Notes: generated from the letters alone by a model not told the origin. A stretch of 64,000 nucleotides of DNA from Polytrichum commune (GCA_950295325.1 OX485803.1:44595554-44659553); one strand, 5' to 3'. Positions 11,901 through 24,912 are shown, counted from the first letter of the stretch. Made by a program: numbers and translations.

Positions 11901-13259
11901 CCATCCCCGTTTTTTGCACCACCTTTTCACAATTGTTTCAACTTTCTTTTGTGACAAGTTTGTTTTGGGGAAACATTTGCGGCATGTGGCCCTCTTTCTT
12001 TGGCAAGCTAGTTGGACATGTGTCCATCTTTCGTAAACTCCTACCACCATGAGCTATGTTGCATATAGATGTAGCGCAATTGTGACACCTCCAACTCAAC
12101 AAACGATTATGACCATTGGATCAACTCAAGAATTGTCCCATCCATTGAATGATTGAGAATCACAAAGATTTTCATTTCAAGTTTTAGAATTATAGGAGCA
12201 TTGCAAATGTCACAAGAGTCGAATTTGAAGATAAGTAAACGAGCACACAAATCCTCCCAATTGTTGTACATAGTGAACCTAGCTAGAATGGTTAACATGT
12301 TTTATGCACATACTTCAACCTCATCGTGGTACATGTATTTTTAGTGTCCGTTTTTTACTGGGTCTTAAGAATAGGCCATGCCCTACCCACTAATTTTATT
12401 TTATTTATATTTAAATATAAATATAATCAAGGATCCCCATGCTAGATCACATCTGCCCATGGTTGGGCACACCTCCTTCACTGCCCGAAGGAAGCCCATG
12501 CTCCTTGCCTGCTCTGCCCGACTTCAAAAAATAAAATTGCACTTGCATTCTTGAAGGCCGCTTGTCCATATAATCCACAGTGAGTGCACTTCATCTTCAA
12601 GTTCCAAAATCCAATATATATGTTCACTTCCATTGAGTAGATAAGCAATTGATTGGGATTTCATTTTCAAAATGAAACCGTTAATAAAGCATGTAATTAA
12701 CTTGGAAGTCAAAAACATTACCAAACCCTCATTAGCACCGAATTTCTTTTATGTGACTTACCATTGAAAGGGTCTTTGTCATTCTAAATCAAGGAGACCA
12801 ACCACACACCTTCCACTCTTGGCCCGCATTCAAGGACCCAAATTGTTTGTGATAACAAAATTCATTGGCTTTCTCTTAGAACATAGCTCTTAGTTTGTCC
12901 CTAGATGAAGGTATACGGATGAATGTGGAAACTAGATAACTAATGTGGATGTACCTAAGTAAACCTTAGATGACTAGAAATTTATGTAAGAAACTAGATA
13001 GAGCTATCTAGAACCTAAGTTAAACTTCCACTCTTAAGGTAAAGCATGGGGGGAGTTGTAGATGAGGAGAGATTGAATTCATTCAATGGGCAAAGCCTCA
13101 CATGTGTAGCACCTTGGTCTTTTTCCATTTGGTTATATCGATGTTGGTTTTGTGGTGTGTGTCATTGGGCACTAAGGTCATGCGTTGAGAGGCCCAATCC
13201 GGGTTTCTCCATGCACAAGAACAAGAACATGTTTTATCCTAATTAATTTGAGCTAATTC
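5921..13259. other. Long decayed intergenic region
   Basis: No gene could be supported in about 7.3 kb; the open frames are short, unrecognisable and lack codon structure. An imperfect inverted GTGGTTGTG/CACAACCAC pair at about 6076-6270 may be an eroded MITE. Homopolymer tracts are G11 at 6910-6920 and C17 at 9476-9492. A perfect 18-bp palindrome centred on TTTAAA lies near 12405-12422. A stretch at 6950-7030 resembles 3915-4000, so fragments of the same dispersed repeats are present. Confidence 0.5.
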
Positions 13260-13280
13260 TATATATATATATATATATAA
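13260..13280. repeat. (AT)n microsatellite
   Basis: About ten uninterrupted TA units (ctatatata...taaaa). A simple repeat with no other feature attached. Confidence 0.9.
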
Positions 13281-13969
13281 AATCTAAAACAAACTCATTT
13301 TCAAAGTGTAGTTTAAGTACCTTAACGTTGGTGAAGATTTGGGTTCCATTACAACTTGAGTTCCCTTGGATATTCAAGCAATTTCAAGACTTGGTGAGGC
13401 TTGTAGAAAATGCGTTTATAGATCGTATATTGAGCCCTTGATCCTTTGCACATTAAAAAAGAAACCAACTTCTTTCTTCTATGACAAGGTTTCTCTATAG
13501 TAGGTATTCAAAATTCCTTCTTGAGTACGGCTCCATTGCATAGAAGGGAACCTTTTTTAGATGTAAGGACCCTCCTATTGTGGAGCACTGGTACCTTGAG
13601 CATTTTTCCACATGACCAAGTTGTGTGATATTATTTGTTGAAAAAAAATTACCACGGTTCAGCCCAATGAAGGAATGCAAACATGAAGCTCCATAATACC
13701 AAGAATGGAAGTCTTACGATTACTCGTTGTTTGTGCTTTGCAACCATGTTGCGTAGAAGCTATTGGCTCTTGTTATAGTGCTCTTTGTTACTCGGTTTAC
13801 TTCATTTTTTCATAGGCTAGCAAATAGGGTCCTGATTCTTGGCCTCAAATCATTGGCGCCAACTCTAACTTGTTGGGCAAATGTGCCGTACCACGTGGCC
13901 CCCAACAATGACCATATGTAGTATTTTGTGATACATGACAAGGGAAGCCCAAAAGTTTCCAGTACGATC

Positions 13970-14160
13970 AGCTTAATATATACCAATTGTCCGTTAAACG
14001 CAACAATATGATTAGTACTCAAGTTGAGTATTGTTCATTTTCTAAGGCAGTCCCAACATAAAAAAGAAGAAGACAATATGCCCTTGAAAATCATGACCCC
14101 ACAGTGCAACACCCTACTACTGAATAATGTTATATTGTTTGCCTATACATTACATTTGGT
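13970..14160 (+). repeat. Dispersed repeat with a direct copy at ~59.0-59.1 kb
   Basis: The segment around ATTGTTCATTTT, CCCAACATAAA, TATGCCCTT and TGAATAATxTTAT recurs in the same order and orientation at about 59010-59125. Divergence is considerable and no borders are clear. The element type is unknown. Confidence 0.55.
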
Positions 14161-14865
14161 CATTATGTGAGCTTTGCTATGGGCATGTAGTATACATTTG
14201 ATTCCACACCCCCAAATAAAAATTCAACAAAAATGACACAAAATTTTGTGAATGCCCCTATCAAAAGGCTGCGGGTCTTCAAAGTGGTCAATACATACAT
14301 TTCAATCAAAACCAAAGTCAATGGCAAAACCCAACCAGTGTGAGACCTGTGAGCTTTGAATGGAGACCGGAAAGTTATGGGGAGGCCCTAATGTAACTTA
14401 ACTTGGTTTTCTTTCAACCTATCTCGGGATTCTTTATTTTTTTTCCGCCTAAGTGAAGGTGTGTCACTTGCTCATATCTAGGAGCCATCATATCATATCA
14501 TAGGGGGGTGGAAGCTTGATTCAACGTTCGGGTTTATTATAATATGGTATTCCTTAACCCACCACCGGGTCGTGGTCTTCAAATAATGGCTTGCCCGCAC
14601 CCATAACTTATACATGCCGTGCAAGTCTCCTACATTCACAACCGATTCCGCATGACATCTCGTACATAATAATAAGTTAAAGGATCCTCCAAAGTATTTG
14701 TCAACTAGCCGAATAAACATACATCACGGTATAGGGTGTGATGTCCTTTCAAGATTGTTGACAACATAATTATACTTTTGCCCCATTGGCGTTGAATGAA
14801 GCCGGGGAAAAAAATTGTCGTTGTCATTATGAGATCACGGGTCGTTTCCATTGGTTCTTTGCTAC

Positions 14866-14980
14866 TACTACAAGGTGGATTACATGCATCCAATCTGTTG
14901 TGGGAATATGATTTGAAAATCTGAAATCCAGCTCATGGTAGCAAAGAAACTTGTGACAACAACCTGTGATCCTTGGAGTG
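14866..14980. repeat. Degenerate short element related to the one at 24.9 kb
   Basis: The ends TACTACAAGG and GATCCTTGGAGTG are imperfect inverses and match the terminal pattern of the 142-bp element at 24913-25054. No target duplication is visible. Probably an old CACTA-type miniature; low confidence. Confidence 0.35.
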
Positions 14981-16961
14981 TTGGCTACAAACTCTTCCAA
15001 TCAAGTCACATGTCGAACGTTGCTTACATCTTTCTCAATCAAGTCACACTTTTAACAATTTGAGATGAGGTACTTACTCGAATGTTCTTGTGTGTTTGTG
15101 TGTGTGAGGTAGGAATGCCTAATCTGGAGAGTGACCTATGATGCAATTTCTAACGTATACGCACATATCCAACTTTGACTTGTACGTATCTTAAAGAAAA
15201 TCGTTGTGGATCATCTATGAGTTTCACTACAAGAATTCGTAAGATGATTACTTGGAATCCGAATATAGCAAGCTCAACTTTCATGTTCCTCACATGGTTT
15301 CAATAATGTGCTCATTGATTTTTATTTCCCCCCCTATTACTATCAAATCCATACATAACTTGAAAGGCTAAAAGTATCTACAACATGTTGAACATATTGA
15401 TGTACCATGAGTTCTTCTTCTTCTTCTTCGAAGAAACCGTGGAGAAAATTCAAAATGGTCACAACAATGAAGAAATTTGTTTCACCTATACCCCTAATCA
15501 TCCAAGACGCCTCATATGGGCCTCTTCATGCACAAAAAATGAGTATTGGAGCTATGTACTTCTATTTTAAGCTAAGCGTGTAATGTGTGACCTTATCTAA
15601 GATTGACTCATTCATTTGGGGCTTGCACTCAGTATACAAAAGCAAAAGCATTAAAGTGGTCTTCAAGATTCGGGTGAAAGTTTGAGCTAAAGCATCTCAT
15701 GTTCCCTTCGAAGAATTATAGAAAACATAATGACAACACATGATAGATAGTACCATTTTGTATCACATAGAATTTGCATTAAGTATAACATGTACATAAA
15801 TTTTTTCATAAAAATTTGAAATCGAGTCTAAATGCACATAAGGGGGAGTGGGGTACATGTACATAAGGGGTTCTCACACATGTCATGCTTTTGATTCTTT
15901 GCATCAAGTGCAACCCCCCGGGCCATTCATCAAGTCCACATTATACATGTGGTTTGATAACTTGACATATTTTAAACTTCGTGTGAGTGGCCTTGGATGC
16001 GCCCATCAATATCATGGATGACTACCTATTATTTTCTTCATGACATAAGAAAATGCACTAAATAAAAGAACTCATATATGTATACACATTTATACGGATA
16101 ATTTATAACTTGATATACTCTAAACACATCAAGTCATAAATAACAAAACTTTTGATTGTGTTTTGTTACATGGGCCTTATGTAGTCACTCTTCAGGCACT
16201 CTTTTTACCATGAAGCCCTTCTTGCTTCGGCCTTCACTAAATGTAAATCGGAGCTCCTTTTGGCACATGGCACTCTTACATTGTGTTGAACCGACTCGTA
16301 TCCCACTTGAAAATCACATGTTGACACTAGAAAATATGAACCAAGAACTATGGTAATTGGACACCTATATTTGAGTGGGTATCTAGCAAGCCTTGCGGGT
16401 AAGTGCAGATACTAAAAAAACATGTGCTAAGATGAGATTGGAGTATGTGCTAAAAACCTACTTATTGTTCATGTCGGGTCTTGGTCCAACATCAAATACA
16501 AATTGGGAGGGATTATGCAATCGTTGCAAGAGTAAGAGAGTAATCTAGTTGGACTCTTTACACTTCTGCATCTCAACTCCGACTTAGATATTTGAAATGA
16601 CAATCTTTGTGATTCACAATCGATGATTGGATTAGACAATTCCAGAGTTGATCCAATCGTTCAAAATGTTGATGCAGTTGAAAGTGCCCACAATAGGATC
16701 ACAATAGGACTGAAGTCCATCTTCACAACATCGAGTTACATTGAAATTGTATTTTATTGTATGTACAACAAGTAAAAAGAGGTGCATTTGACATGACTTA
16801 TGTGACAAGTACAATGTTGGACTTGTATTATGTGTGTCAAATCAAACCATTTTGTGCAAAATGTGTATAAAATGACTCATTTTGTGTGGCGTGTACATGG
16901 AAAATGGGCCACATCAAATGGTTCCCTATTTTATTGTTGTGAGAGATGGTACTATAACTAA
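14981..16961. other. Intergenic, nothing recognised
   Basis: No gene, RNA or bordered repeat is supported. A lone CACTACAAGAATTCG at 15225 resembles a CACTA-transposon terminus but has no partner nearby. Confidence 0.5.
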
Positions 16962-17288
16962 GGCCCTTACCACACGAGAGGCACCGGAAGTTTCACAACT
17001 TCCTCCAACGTGGCACCTTGCCCAAGAAAAGTCTCCTTTTCCTCATTTTTCTCCTTATATTGTGGGACTTCCGGGCACTAGTGCCCGGTAGTTGTGAACT
17101 ACATTTATTGTGCCATGTCACTCTACTTTATTGCCAAGTAGATCCCGAAGCAAGATCCAAAGCAAAATCCGAAGCTAAAAAGTCATTGTTGCCACTCCCC
17201 ATACTTCCTCTCATGTGGCAACCACTTGCTCATTTGAACCAATGCTATTCATCCAACTCATTGCCGTTCCTCCCGTGTGGTTTGGGCC
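16962..17288. mobile_element. 327-bp Tourist/PIF-Harbinger-type MITE
   Basis: The left end GGCCCTTACCACACGAGAGG and the right end (reverse complement GGCCCAAACCACACGGGAGG) are imperfect inverse copies. They are flanked by the 3-bp duplication TAA (16959-16961 and 17289-17291). TWA duplications and GGGCC/GGCCC ends are typical of PIF/Harbinger. The open frames crossing it have no recognisable content. Confidence 0.75.
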
Positions 17289-19611
17289 TAAGCACCTCGT
17301 TCATGTCGCAAAGATGTTGAATTTTTCTCCAATAATGTTTAAAATTGGGTCAGCTCAGTTATCTTCATGGGTGGATCCACCAGCCTAACATAGTGTAACA
17401 TCGTAAGTTTCTAAGCATTGTCATAGCAAAGGCATGGGAGCACATGCCCATGATACCCCTTGGGAAAGGAGTCCAATGATCACCTTGGGAACATAGACAT
17501 AGTAAACACCACGTTAATTGTTTCAATGTTTCAAATTTGAACACAAAACCAAAGGACTTGGTATTTTCCAGGAGTGAATTGGAGGTGCCCAAAAATAGAA
17601 ACCATTGTGTGAAATGGCATTTCAGTGGTATGTGGGTGCATGTGGGGAGGGAGGAATTTGTACCCAAGTCCTTTCCATATTGGCCATGTTGGCCAACTAT
17701 TTTAAAGTGAGATGATGAAAGCGCCCTTCAAGAAAATACTCATAAAGCACAAGGTGGGAGAATATTGTTGATGTCTCCAAAGCACACTCTCATCTTGTTC
17801 TTCATTATTGAAAAGATTTAAGAGATAATTGAGAACACAAAACGCCATCATAATGGAACATCACTTCACTGATTCATTATTATAATGTAACATTCTAAGA
17901 ATGAAGCAATGCTAGTGTTATCGTTGCCAAGGAGATAATACATATTAGGATAATATTGTACATTGACCCCTAGGTGGCACGGATGGACATGTGCTAACAT
18001 ACTTAATTCTAGGTGAGCCCAACTACCAATAGAAATTAAGTTTGGCAATCCACCACCCCAAACTCACTTAGGAGCCATTGACGTTCCCACCAATTCGTTT
18101 TTGTCTTGTTGGGGAAGCTACTCCCCCCCCCCCCCCCCTCATTTTCATTTCCTACAAGTATAGGTGTATTGGTGAACCGTATGAGGAGTTATTTTGTCAC
18201 TTGCATTTATTTTTGGGTCGCTTTTTGTGCAGAGTGCATGTCTTAACTCACCTCAAGAGTGCATGTTCTAACTTACCTTTTGGAAGCAAAGCTACATCAA
18301 TATTCTCACAAGATTTGTGGAAGGGCTAGGGGTATTTTTCCCTTGTTTGTTTGTGCATAGTCTAGGTTATGCCTCTTAAAAAATTCATATCATTACTTAC
18401 ATGAGTGTTGGACGATCCACCTCTTTTCCGCAAAACGCCAGAAATTGAGCACAACCCGAAGCTTCGTCCAATATCCCGTGCCGTGCAAGTGTTCAATGCG
18501 TGTATTGTATGTCTTGGGATCTTGGATAAGGAAAAAAAAATCCCCGCCCCCCTTCACAAGTTTCTCAAGGAATTGGACTATGTATCTAGATTGAGAGAAA
18601 CGGACCTTTGATAACACCTAGAGGGATCAAGAACATCGAACCAAATCATTTGGCAAGGCCTCTTTGAATATGTTAGGATTGCAAGGGCCTTGATCAGCAA
18701 TTGAAAGAAGCCCCTTGTTACGAAGTGTAGCTCAATTGCATGTTTTGCATCCACAGAGAGCTTAGAGACCCAATTTGGACCTCTCATGTGTTTTAATCCC
18801 ATTGACGACTTCAAGTTGGAGATGGATAATGCCCTTTGTGATGAACTCCATAGCGTTCAACATTGAAGTTTCATCCACCTTTTTTAGGCATGTTCTATAC
18901 ACGTACATTTCAAACTTTAGATGCCGACTCTAGGGTTGAACTAAACATGTTCTTCACATTTGTAGAATTGTTGTGACAAAATAGGAGGAGGAGGAGATAA
19001 ACTCGGGATAAACTACTCGTCTACACATGGCTTATGTCCTTTGTGATGAACTCCAAAGTACACCCCCCCCCCTAGTACATGCCAATATTCAAATAAACAA
19101 CTTATAAACGATCTCAATGTCAATTTAGATTGGCATGTGTTTAACAATACAAATCATAATTTTTGAATAAAAATACCAATATTATTTGGTTTTTGTTTTC
19201 CGCTACCTAATCATATATCGTCGTCAATGGTTGGGTACAACGTGGAGCCTTCAATGATTGATGACAAATTAATCTTGAAGACGACCTCTTATAATTTTTG
19301 CATCTTGCTTCCAATTGTGCAACTTCATATAACAATTGTCGTAATTTGTAATCTCTAATTCGATGAGACAATTCCCAAGCCAAATTAATGGAAGAAAGTA
19401 TCTGTGGAGTAGGAAGTGCCCACATTAGGGCCACTGTATACTTTAGTACTACGCAATGGTGATGTAAAAATGACATCGCAAAGTGCTGCTCTGAAATATG
19501 CAATTGAGCAAAGTCTTGAGAAACTCCTTGTCGATTACCTGCACAGCAGGCTTTGCAGAATAGCCTCAAATACTCAGATCGGCATCAAAATAATGCAACT
19601 AATTGAACCAA
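17289..19611. other. Intergenic, nothing recognised
   Basis: No supportable gene. C homopolymers lie at 18123-18138 (16) and 19063-19072 (10). Confidence 0.5.
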
Positions 19612-19622
19612 ATTTTCAACAG

Positions 19623-19890
19623 GTCTGGTCCAAGATGATCCTAAACTACCAGGTGATAGTGGAAAGGTACCCGTTTCCGAATGAAGTGGTTGGCGGTTTG
19701 ATTCCTGCTATGAAATCTTCTCTCTACTTGACAGAGAAATCCAGTTAGGTAGGTAGGAAGCCAAGAGCCCACCCACCGCAAGGTAAGCAGTAAACCCCAC
19801 CTTGCAACAAGAAGATTCTTGAGCAGGGTAAGACCAGTGGGCTCAAATTCATGTCAAATCGCCTGACGTTAGTTGGTTATTTATTTATTT
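19623..19890 (+). mobile_element. tRNA-derived SINE with 11-bp target duplication
   Basis: A 268-bp unit is flanked by perfect direct repeats ATTTTCAACAG (19612-19622 and 19891-19901). It holds a near-consensus pol III B box, GGTTTGATTCC (19695-19705), and an A-box-like GGTGATAGTGG (19652-19662). The spacing of about 33 bp is that of a tRNA head. The 3' end is a short (ATTT)n tail running up to the right duplication. These features together define a SINE. The T in the B box and the diverged A box suggest it is old. The tRNA ancestor and partner LINE are not identified. Confidence 0.7.
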
Positions 19891-19901
19891 ATTTTCAACA
19901 G

Positions 19902-21442
19902 TTCCGGTTCCTTGTAATTATTGCAATTTTGTAGTCTAATCCTTGCAAATTAATTAGCCCTTGTCTTTCATGATTCAGACTGGATATGTTTCTTGTCTAG
20001 TTCAGTAGTAGGTGCCATCACCACATGAACTTGAAGAATTTGGAATTTTTGTGGAATTGCCTCACTTTTATTGAGTTTATGTCGACCTAAATGATCGACG
20101 TAGTTTAGTTCCTTAGCCATCTACAAAATCGTTTGGAATTCTAGAATGGTGTGACACTACTAGAATTGTGGTATTTTCACGACATGTCTCTCTTGCAATT
20201 GATTTTTCAATTTGTGCCCAAAAAAACCAAAAATCAATAAAAGGTATTTTCACGACATGCACATACGACACAAAGTGGGTTTGAGTCAAAACTATCGACT
20301 CCGATGGCCTCCAATCACATTGATTGTCCAATGTTTTGACTCATGTTAACCATTGTAATCGAAGTGTTGTGAACTAGGATGTATAGGTCAAACTTGTCAG
20401 TAGGCATGGCCATTATGTCGGGTGGGGTCCATTGCACTCATGAAACAATGCTTTAATAAGGGTTGAACTACTTCCAGATCTCACAAAGTACCTTTCATGA
20501 AGAGTATCTACAGCCTGAACCTAGCAAGCACCACACTAAATATGAGATATATAATAAATAGATATGCAAATAGTGAGTGACACTAAATACATTATTTAGT
20601 GTAGTTACCAAAGAGGTTAAAATCTGGTATTGTAGGCTATGTGCTCAATTGGCAAACTATTTTATTTATTAAGTAAGTCATTGTAAATCAAGAAGATTGT
20701 CATTTCAATCAAAGTTCAAATGCAAAAGTTACATCACGTTAAAGCAAAAATTAATTTGTTTTTAAGTGGTCACGTCGACCCTCTCAATTGGCTTAATTAT
20801 TGAACTTAGAATGGTTCCTATGTTTCATGAGCACATAGTCCAGTCTCAACATAACAATGTCTTAGTGATATTAAATTGAAACCCCTCATGTCTCTACACA
20901 CAAGATGTAATGGTTGTGTTTATGCTAATGTGGAGTGCCCGAAGTATATTTTTGAGTTACGTACTTTCACATTGGCTAATTATGTCAAAATTGGGATGAT
21001 ATAAAAACAATTCATTCATAAAGTGCATTTTTCCACTTGGTTTGAAAAGCGCACTTGAAGAACAAGTTAATTTTACATAGGCCCATCCTCCTTGACACAA
21101 TGGACTAAAATGGAAGTTTATAGCTCAAAAATTTAGCATCGTGATCATCAATGTGACAAATGTGTATGCTATTTTCTCCTTGACATAAGATAATGTATCT
21201 CGTATTATTTGAAACCCACTTAAATATTGAAAATGACATAAATTAGACTTGGTGACATCTCATAGAAATTGTGCATACATGACTTAGAGTAATTGCTAAT
21301 GTATTGTAGTTTCTATACGGACTAATAAACAAAGTGGAATATTATTGTAATCTTATTTTCACCCAAGGTAATTTGCAAATGAGGAAAGACGCAACCTTTT
21401 TGCCAAGGCAACCTAATCGCACATACCAATGTACAAAGCTTA
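19902..21442. other. Intergenic with one short element relic
   Basis: At 20533-20608 a 76-bp stretch has ACACTAAATA/TATTTAGTGT ends like the element at 5.6 kb. At 20155-20235 a CACTACTAGAATTGTGG start and GCAATTGATTTTTCAATTTG resemble a stretch at 34.0 kb. No gene is seen. Confidence 0.5.
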
Positions 21443-21911
21443 GGGCCACTTCACACACGAGCCAAGAGCCGTGAATATGAAATTGTGAGAGCCCAAAAGA
21501 AGTGTCCAAAGGTTGTCCCAAAACACTTCCAAGATCATGTAGTGTGGTCACATGCCCTCAAGTGTAGTGTGAAGTGATATGTGACCGGGCCCTCAACCAA
21601 ATGCTATATCAATTCATGACGGGAGGGGAGGGGATTTCCTCACACATGATAAAATATAATAAATCAACGGTTGTGAGATTCCATAGTGCCATGGTCTCCC
21701 AGTTTTGTGTTAGGCCTACCTCGAAGAGGTGGTCGTTGAATAATAGTCCAAGTGACCATGAAACATGATCCATTTGATGCCATGTAGGAATCCATGTAGA
21801 CTTTACATCCATCTTGCATTCACATACTCCGTTGGTCCCTCAAGCATAGTGTGAACCAAATTTGGATTGGCTCTGCCTTTCCATGTGCTTGAAGTGCAAT
21901 GGTCACGGGCC
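21443..21911 (-). mobile_element. PIF/Harbinger-type MITE, copy A of an inverted pair
   Basis: The left end GGGCCACTTCACACACGAG is preceded by TTA (21440-21442). The right end is slightly eroded (GGGCC then TTTA). The body matches 57486-57941 in reverse complement, with shared stretches such as CATGATCCATTTGATGCCAT and GAGCCAAGAGCCGTGA. It is non-coding. Confidence 0.8.
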
Positions 21912-22836
21912 TTTAGCCTTGTCCATGAAGCAGCCCTTATCTACAAGAGGTCCAAGCACCTAAACTTGCACCTATATACATAAGATAATTTGAGGCCTTT
22001 GTCAAAATTGGCATGGAGTGGGGCTTTAATAAGGCGCACACATGACCACAAAGAGGTCCTAGGCTTGAACCTTGGGTTGTGCAATCAAGCTTGTTACAAC
22101 ATGCCTTGTATAATCCACCGTGGACACTTCCCCAGAATCGGACGGCTTGGATGTTCAAGCAAAGGGTGCACCACCTCCAACAAGCTTTTGAAAATCCCCT
22201 TCCACGTTCAGGCATGGGAAAAAAATCCATGAAATAGTACTCTCTTGAAAATAGGTCTGACACCTAGAAACGTTTTGGTTTGTCATGGCCTCGCACTAGA
22301 CCACCTGACATCAACCATTTGGGTGTCATGAAACCCCTCCCCCCATTTCCTACTTGTGAAGTGACTATGATGACTACACATCCGACACTAACCTTGAAAA
22401 CTCAAACCTCGTTCGACTTAGGTCAAAATGGCCTACACTTAGTCATAACGTAGTTGTTTTGTGCAATCATTTTGAGACCCTTTTCTAGTATTGTGAGCAC
22501 ATGGGCGTTGATGCAGTCGAGGCGCAGTCGATGTTATGAAGTTTTAAACCAACCAACCGCTGACAATGACGGTGACAGTGACATCTGACACTAAACTTGA
22601 AAACTCGAACCTCATTCGACTTGGGTCAAAATGGCCCACACTTAGTCATAACGTAGTTGTTTTGTGCTGTCATTTTGAGACCCCTTTTCTAGTAGTGTGA
22701 GCACATGGGTGTTGATGTAGTCCAGGCGCAGTCGATGTTATGAAGTTTTAAACCAACCAACCGTTGACAGTGACATCCGACACTAAACTTGAAAACTCGA
22801 ACCTTGTTCGACTTGAGTCAAAATGGCCCACACTTA

Positions 22837-24031
22837 GGGCCGGTTTACACTACGGTGGAGAAGTCCACCGGTCATGAAAAAAAGGGCGTTTCTCAATTGC
22901 GATTGGTCGAAAATGCAACTCTTGACCAGTGGGTGTTTACACTAGGTGAAGAAAACAATGGTGGTGAACTTTTCTCATGGATGATAAAATGACATGGTTG
23001 CCTACATGGCGGCACTTTTTGAAGTTGGGCTTCTCTGGAGGAGGAGTTTCTTGTCCGGCCTCAAGAGGCCGGAGAAGCCCAACTCAATAAAAAATTATAC
23101 ATCGGCAAGTGTATGCAAAGTATGACCGGTTGCCAATCGATGCAATGTCAAAGAAATTCTACACTCTATTGGAATACAAAGTCTTAATTTTGTATCTTTC
23201 TTGCTCAACATGGGTCCAAGCAAATGACATAAATAAATAAAAGTAGGCTTACTCACCCGTACACGATCTTTGAACATTTTTGCATTATATGATCCAAGAA
23301 GAAATTGTGACACATATCCACTTGGCCGGTCAAATTTCCACACCACCCTCTCCTTGCTCCCAAACAAAAAATATGCCATCATCATAATTGAAGCATTATG
23401 GTGATACATGATGGTTTTTTGTATTGCCATAGTTGAAACGATAAAATACTTCAAAACCATAAAGATCATAAGAGAGCACAAAATCTCTCTTCTTCGATTA
23501 TCCATGATTGAAGATCAAAGATAAGAAGAGAGAAATTGATGAGGATGATTAAGAGGAGAGCATGTCTTAAATAATACCAAAGAGTAGTGCTTTGTCCAAT
23601 GTGTATGGGTTTTCCCCTCTTCATTCTTAAACACCCAAGGAGACATTTATTTCCTACATGGGCCAAACTTGACAATTGGCAATTTTTATTATCTTTTGAA
23701 TAAAATTGAACATTATATTACACAATTCTTATGAACACAATTCTTGTTGAAATCTTTTGATACAATGTGAATGTAGAGAATTATGGTTTTTTATCACAAA
23801 AAATCTTCACCATTAGGTGAACTTCTCTTCACCGGTGGACTTCTCCGGTGGACTTCTCCGCTAAACTTCTCCTCTAGGTGTTTAGACTTCAACTGGTCAA
23901 GACTCCTTAAGAAATATTTTATTGCCTTTAATTCTTCTCCGGCACATCCACCATTTGCCTCATATAACCATGTCTTGGCCAAGCATTCTTGACCGACCAG
24001 AGGCCTTCTCCACCGTAGTGTAAACCGGCCC
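22837..24031 (-). mobile_element. PIF/Harbinger element, internally deleted, 1195 bp
   Basis: Perfect 27-bp inverted ends begin GGGCCGGTTTACACTACGG and are flanked by the 3-bp duplication TTA (22834-22836 and 24032-24034). Subterminal AAGTCCACCGG/CCGGTGGACTT words recur near both ends. Inside, on the minus strand, is the N-terminal part of a HARBI1-like nuclease. Identical TIRs and a visible empty site in the neighbouring repeat units indicate recent insertion. It lacks most of the nuclease and the Myb-like partner protein, so it is non-autonomous. Confidence 0.92.
23095..23505 (-). pseudogene. Truncated PIF/Harbinger (HARBI1-like) nuclease
   Basis: A 136-residue frame starts with MDNRRREIL and a hydrophobic segment. 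It continues into the conserved N-terminal region of plant Harbinger nucleases: FKDRVRVSKPTFIYLCHLL (about residues 78-96), then IPIECRISLTLHRLATG (about 110-126) and HTLADV. It stops just where the family continues into the DDE nuclease domain, so all catalytic residues are missing. The loss coincides with the element's right-hand (5'-plus) terminal sequence, consistent with internal deletion. The stretch 23466-23675 in another frame has no recognisable Myb/SANT domain. Confidence 0.8.
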
Positions 24032-24257
24032 TTAGTCATAACGCAGTCGTTTTGTGCAGTCATTTTGAGGCCCCTTTTCTAGTCGTGTGAGCACATGGAC
24101 GTTGATGCAGTCGATGTTCGGAAGTTTTAAACTAACCAACCCTTGACAGTGGCATGGTTTATGACACGGGTGCAACATGCCAAGTTTGGTGCAGGCACAA
24201 ACTGATAAATAAGTTGTTATAGTACTTAGAGTCAACATGCACATGTTGCCTTGTCTA

Positions 24258-24259
<2 letters not shown>

Positions 24260-24316
<57 letters not shown>
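24260..24316. repeat. (CT)n microsatellite
   Basis: 57 bp of uninterrupted CT dinucleotide. Confidence 0.95.
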
Positions 24317-24318
<2 letters not shown>

Positions 24319-24912
24319 GAAATGTGTGACTTTCTCCAACATGAATATAATATATTGGGAAGTCGGATCGGATGTCAAGTTAATTAGCCCCTAAGTTAAT
24401 TAGGAGTCCCACGGCACATTTTAATGAACATAGAACTTTTATGTCACCCTGGATGTTGAGGGCATTGGAGCCCACCGTCACACACATTTTTACTCTATTT
24501 TTGTGATTGATCACTTGATTATGGAAGCCCAACTTGTGACAAGATTCGACGGTTGCAAGGTTCAAGTTTTCAAGTTGGGGCACTAATTGAGAAGCTTTTT
24601 TTTCGTATATGATGTTGGATGGTGGGCTGGATGAGGACCCTAGAAAATATAAAAATTGGAATACATTCATACAAAGATTTTTAAGTGTGGAGGTTATATG
24701 GCTTTTCTAGAAAAGTCCATTGACCATATGATGGGTGTCTCTCTTATTGAACTTGAATGTCACCTTTGAAGGATGTGTTGGATCCTGTGTTGCTCAAATT
24801 GCTAATGTCTTGTTGATACTTATAATATGCCAAAACCTCACAAATCCACAAGCAAGAAAGTTTGCCTAATCACTCAAGTTTGGTGATATTCTGCAAGTGT
24901 CAAATGCACTTC

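Larger units (their letters stand above)
22381..24152 (+). repeat. Tandem repeat, ~190-205-bp unit, third unit split by a transposon
   Basis: Units begin with TCYGACACTAAMCTTG at 22381, 22584 and 22776 (203 and 192 bp apart). The third unit runs to 22836, is interrupted by the PIF/Harbinger element, and resumes at 24035 (GTCATAACGCAGTCG) to about 24152. The intact CACACTTAGTCATAACG in units one and two shows what the third unit looked like before insertion. Confidence 0.9.

Noticed and set aside
19652-19705. Functional tRNA gene
   Set aside because: The A and B boxes are degenerate, no cloverleaf forms, and the unit has a SINE tail and flanking duplications.
19207-19748. Overlapping 110-120-codon frames on both strands
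   Set aside because: No familiar domain. The 3' half of the plus-strand frame runs into the SINE, whose tRNA-like head and duplication explain the sequence better.
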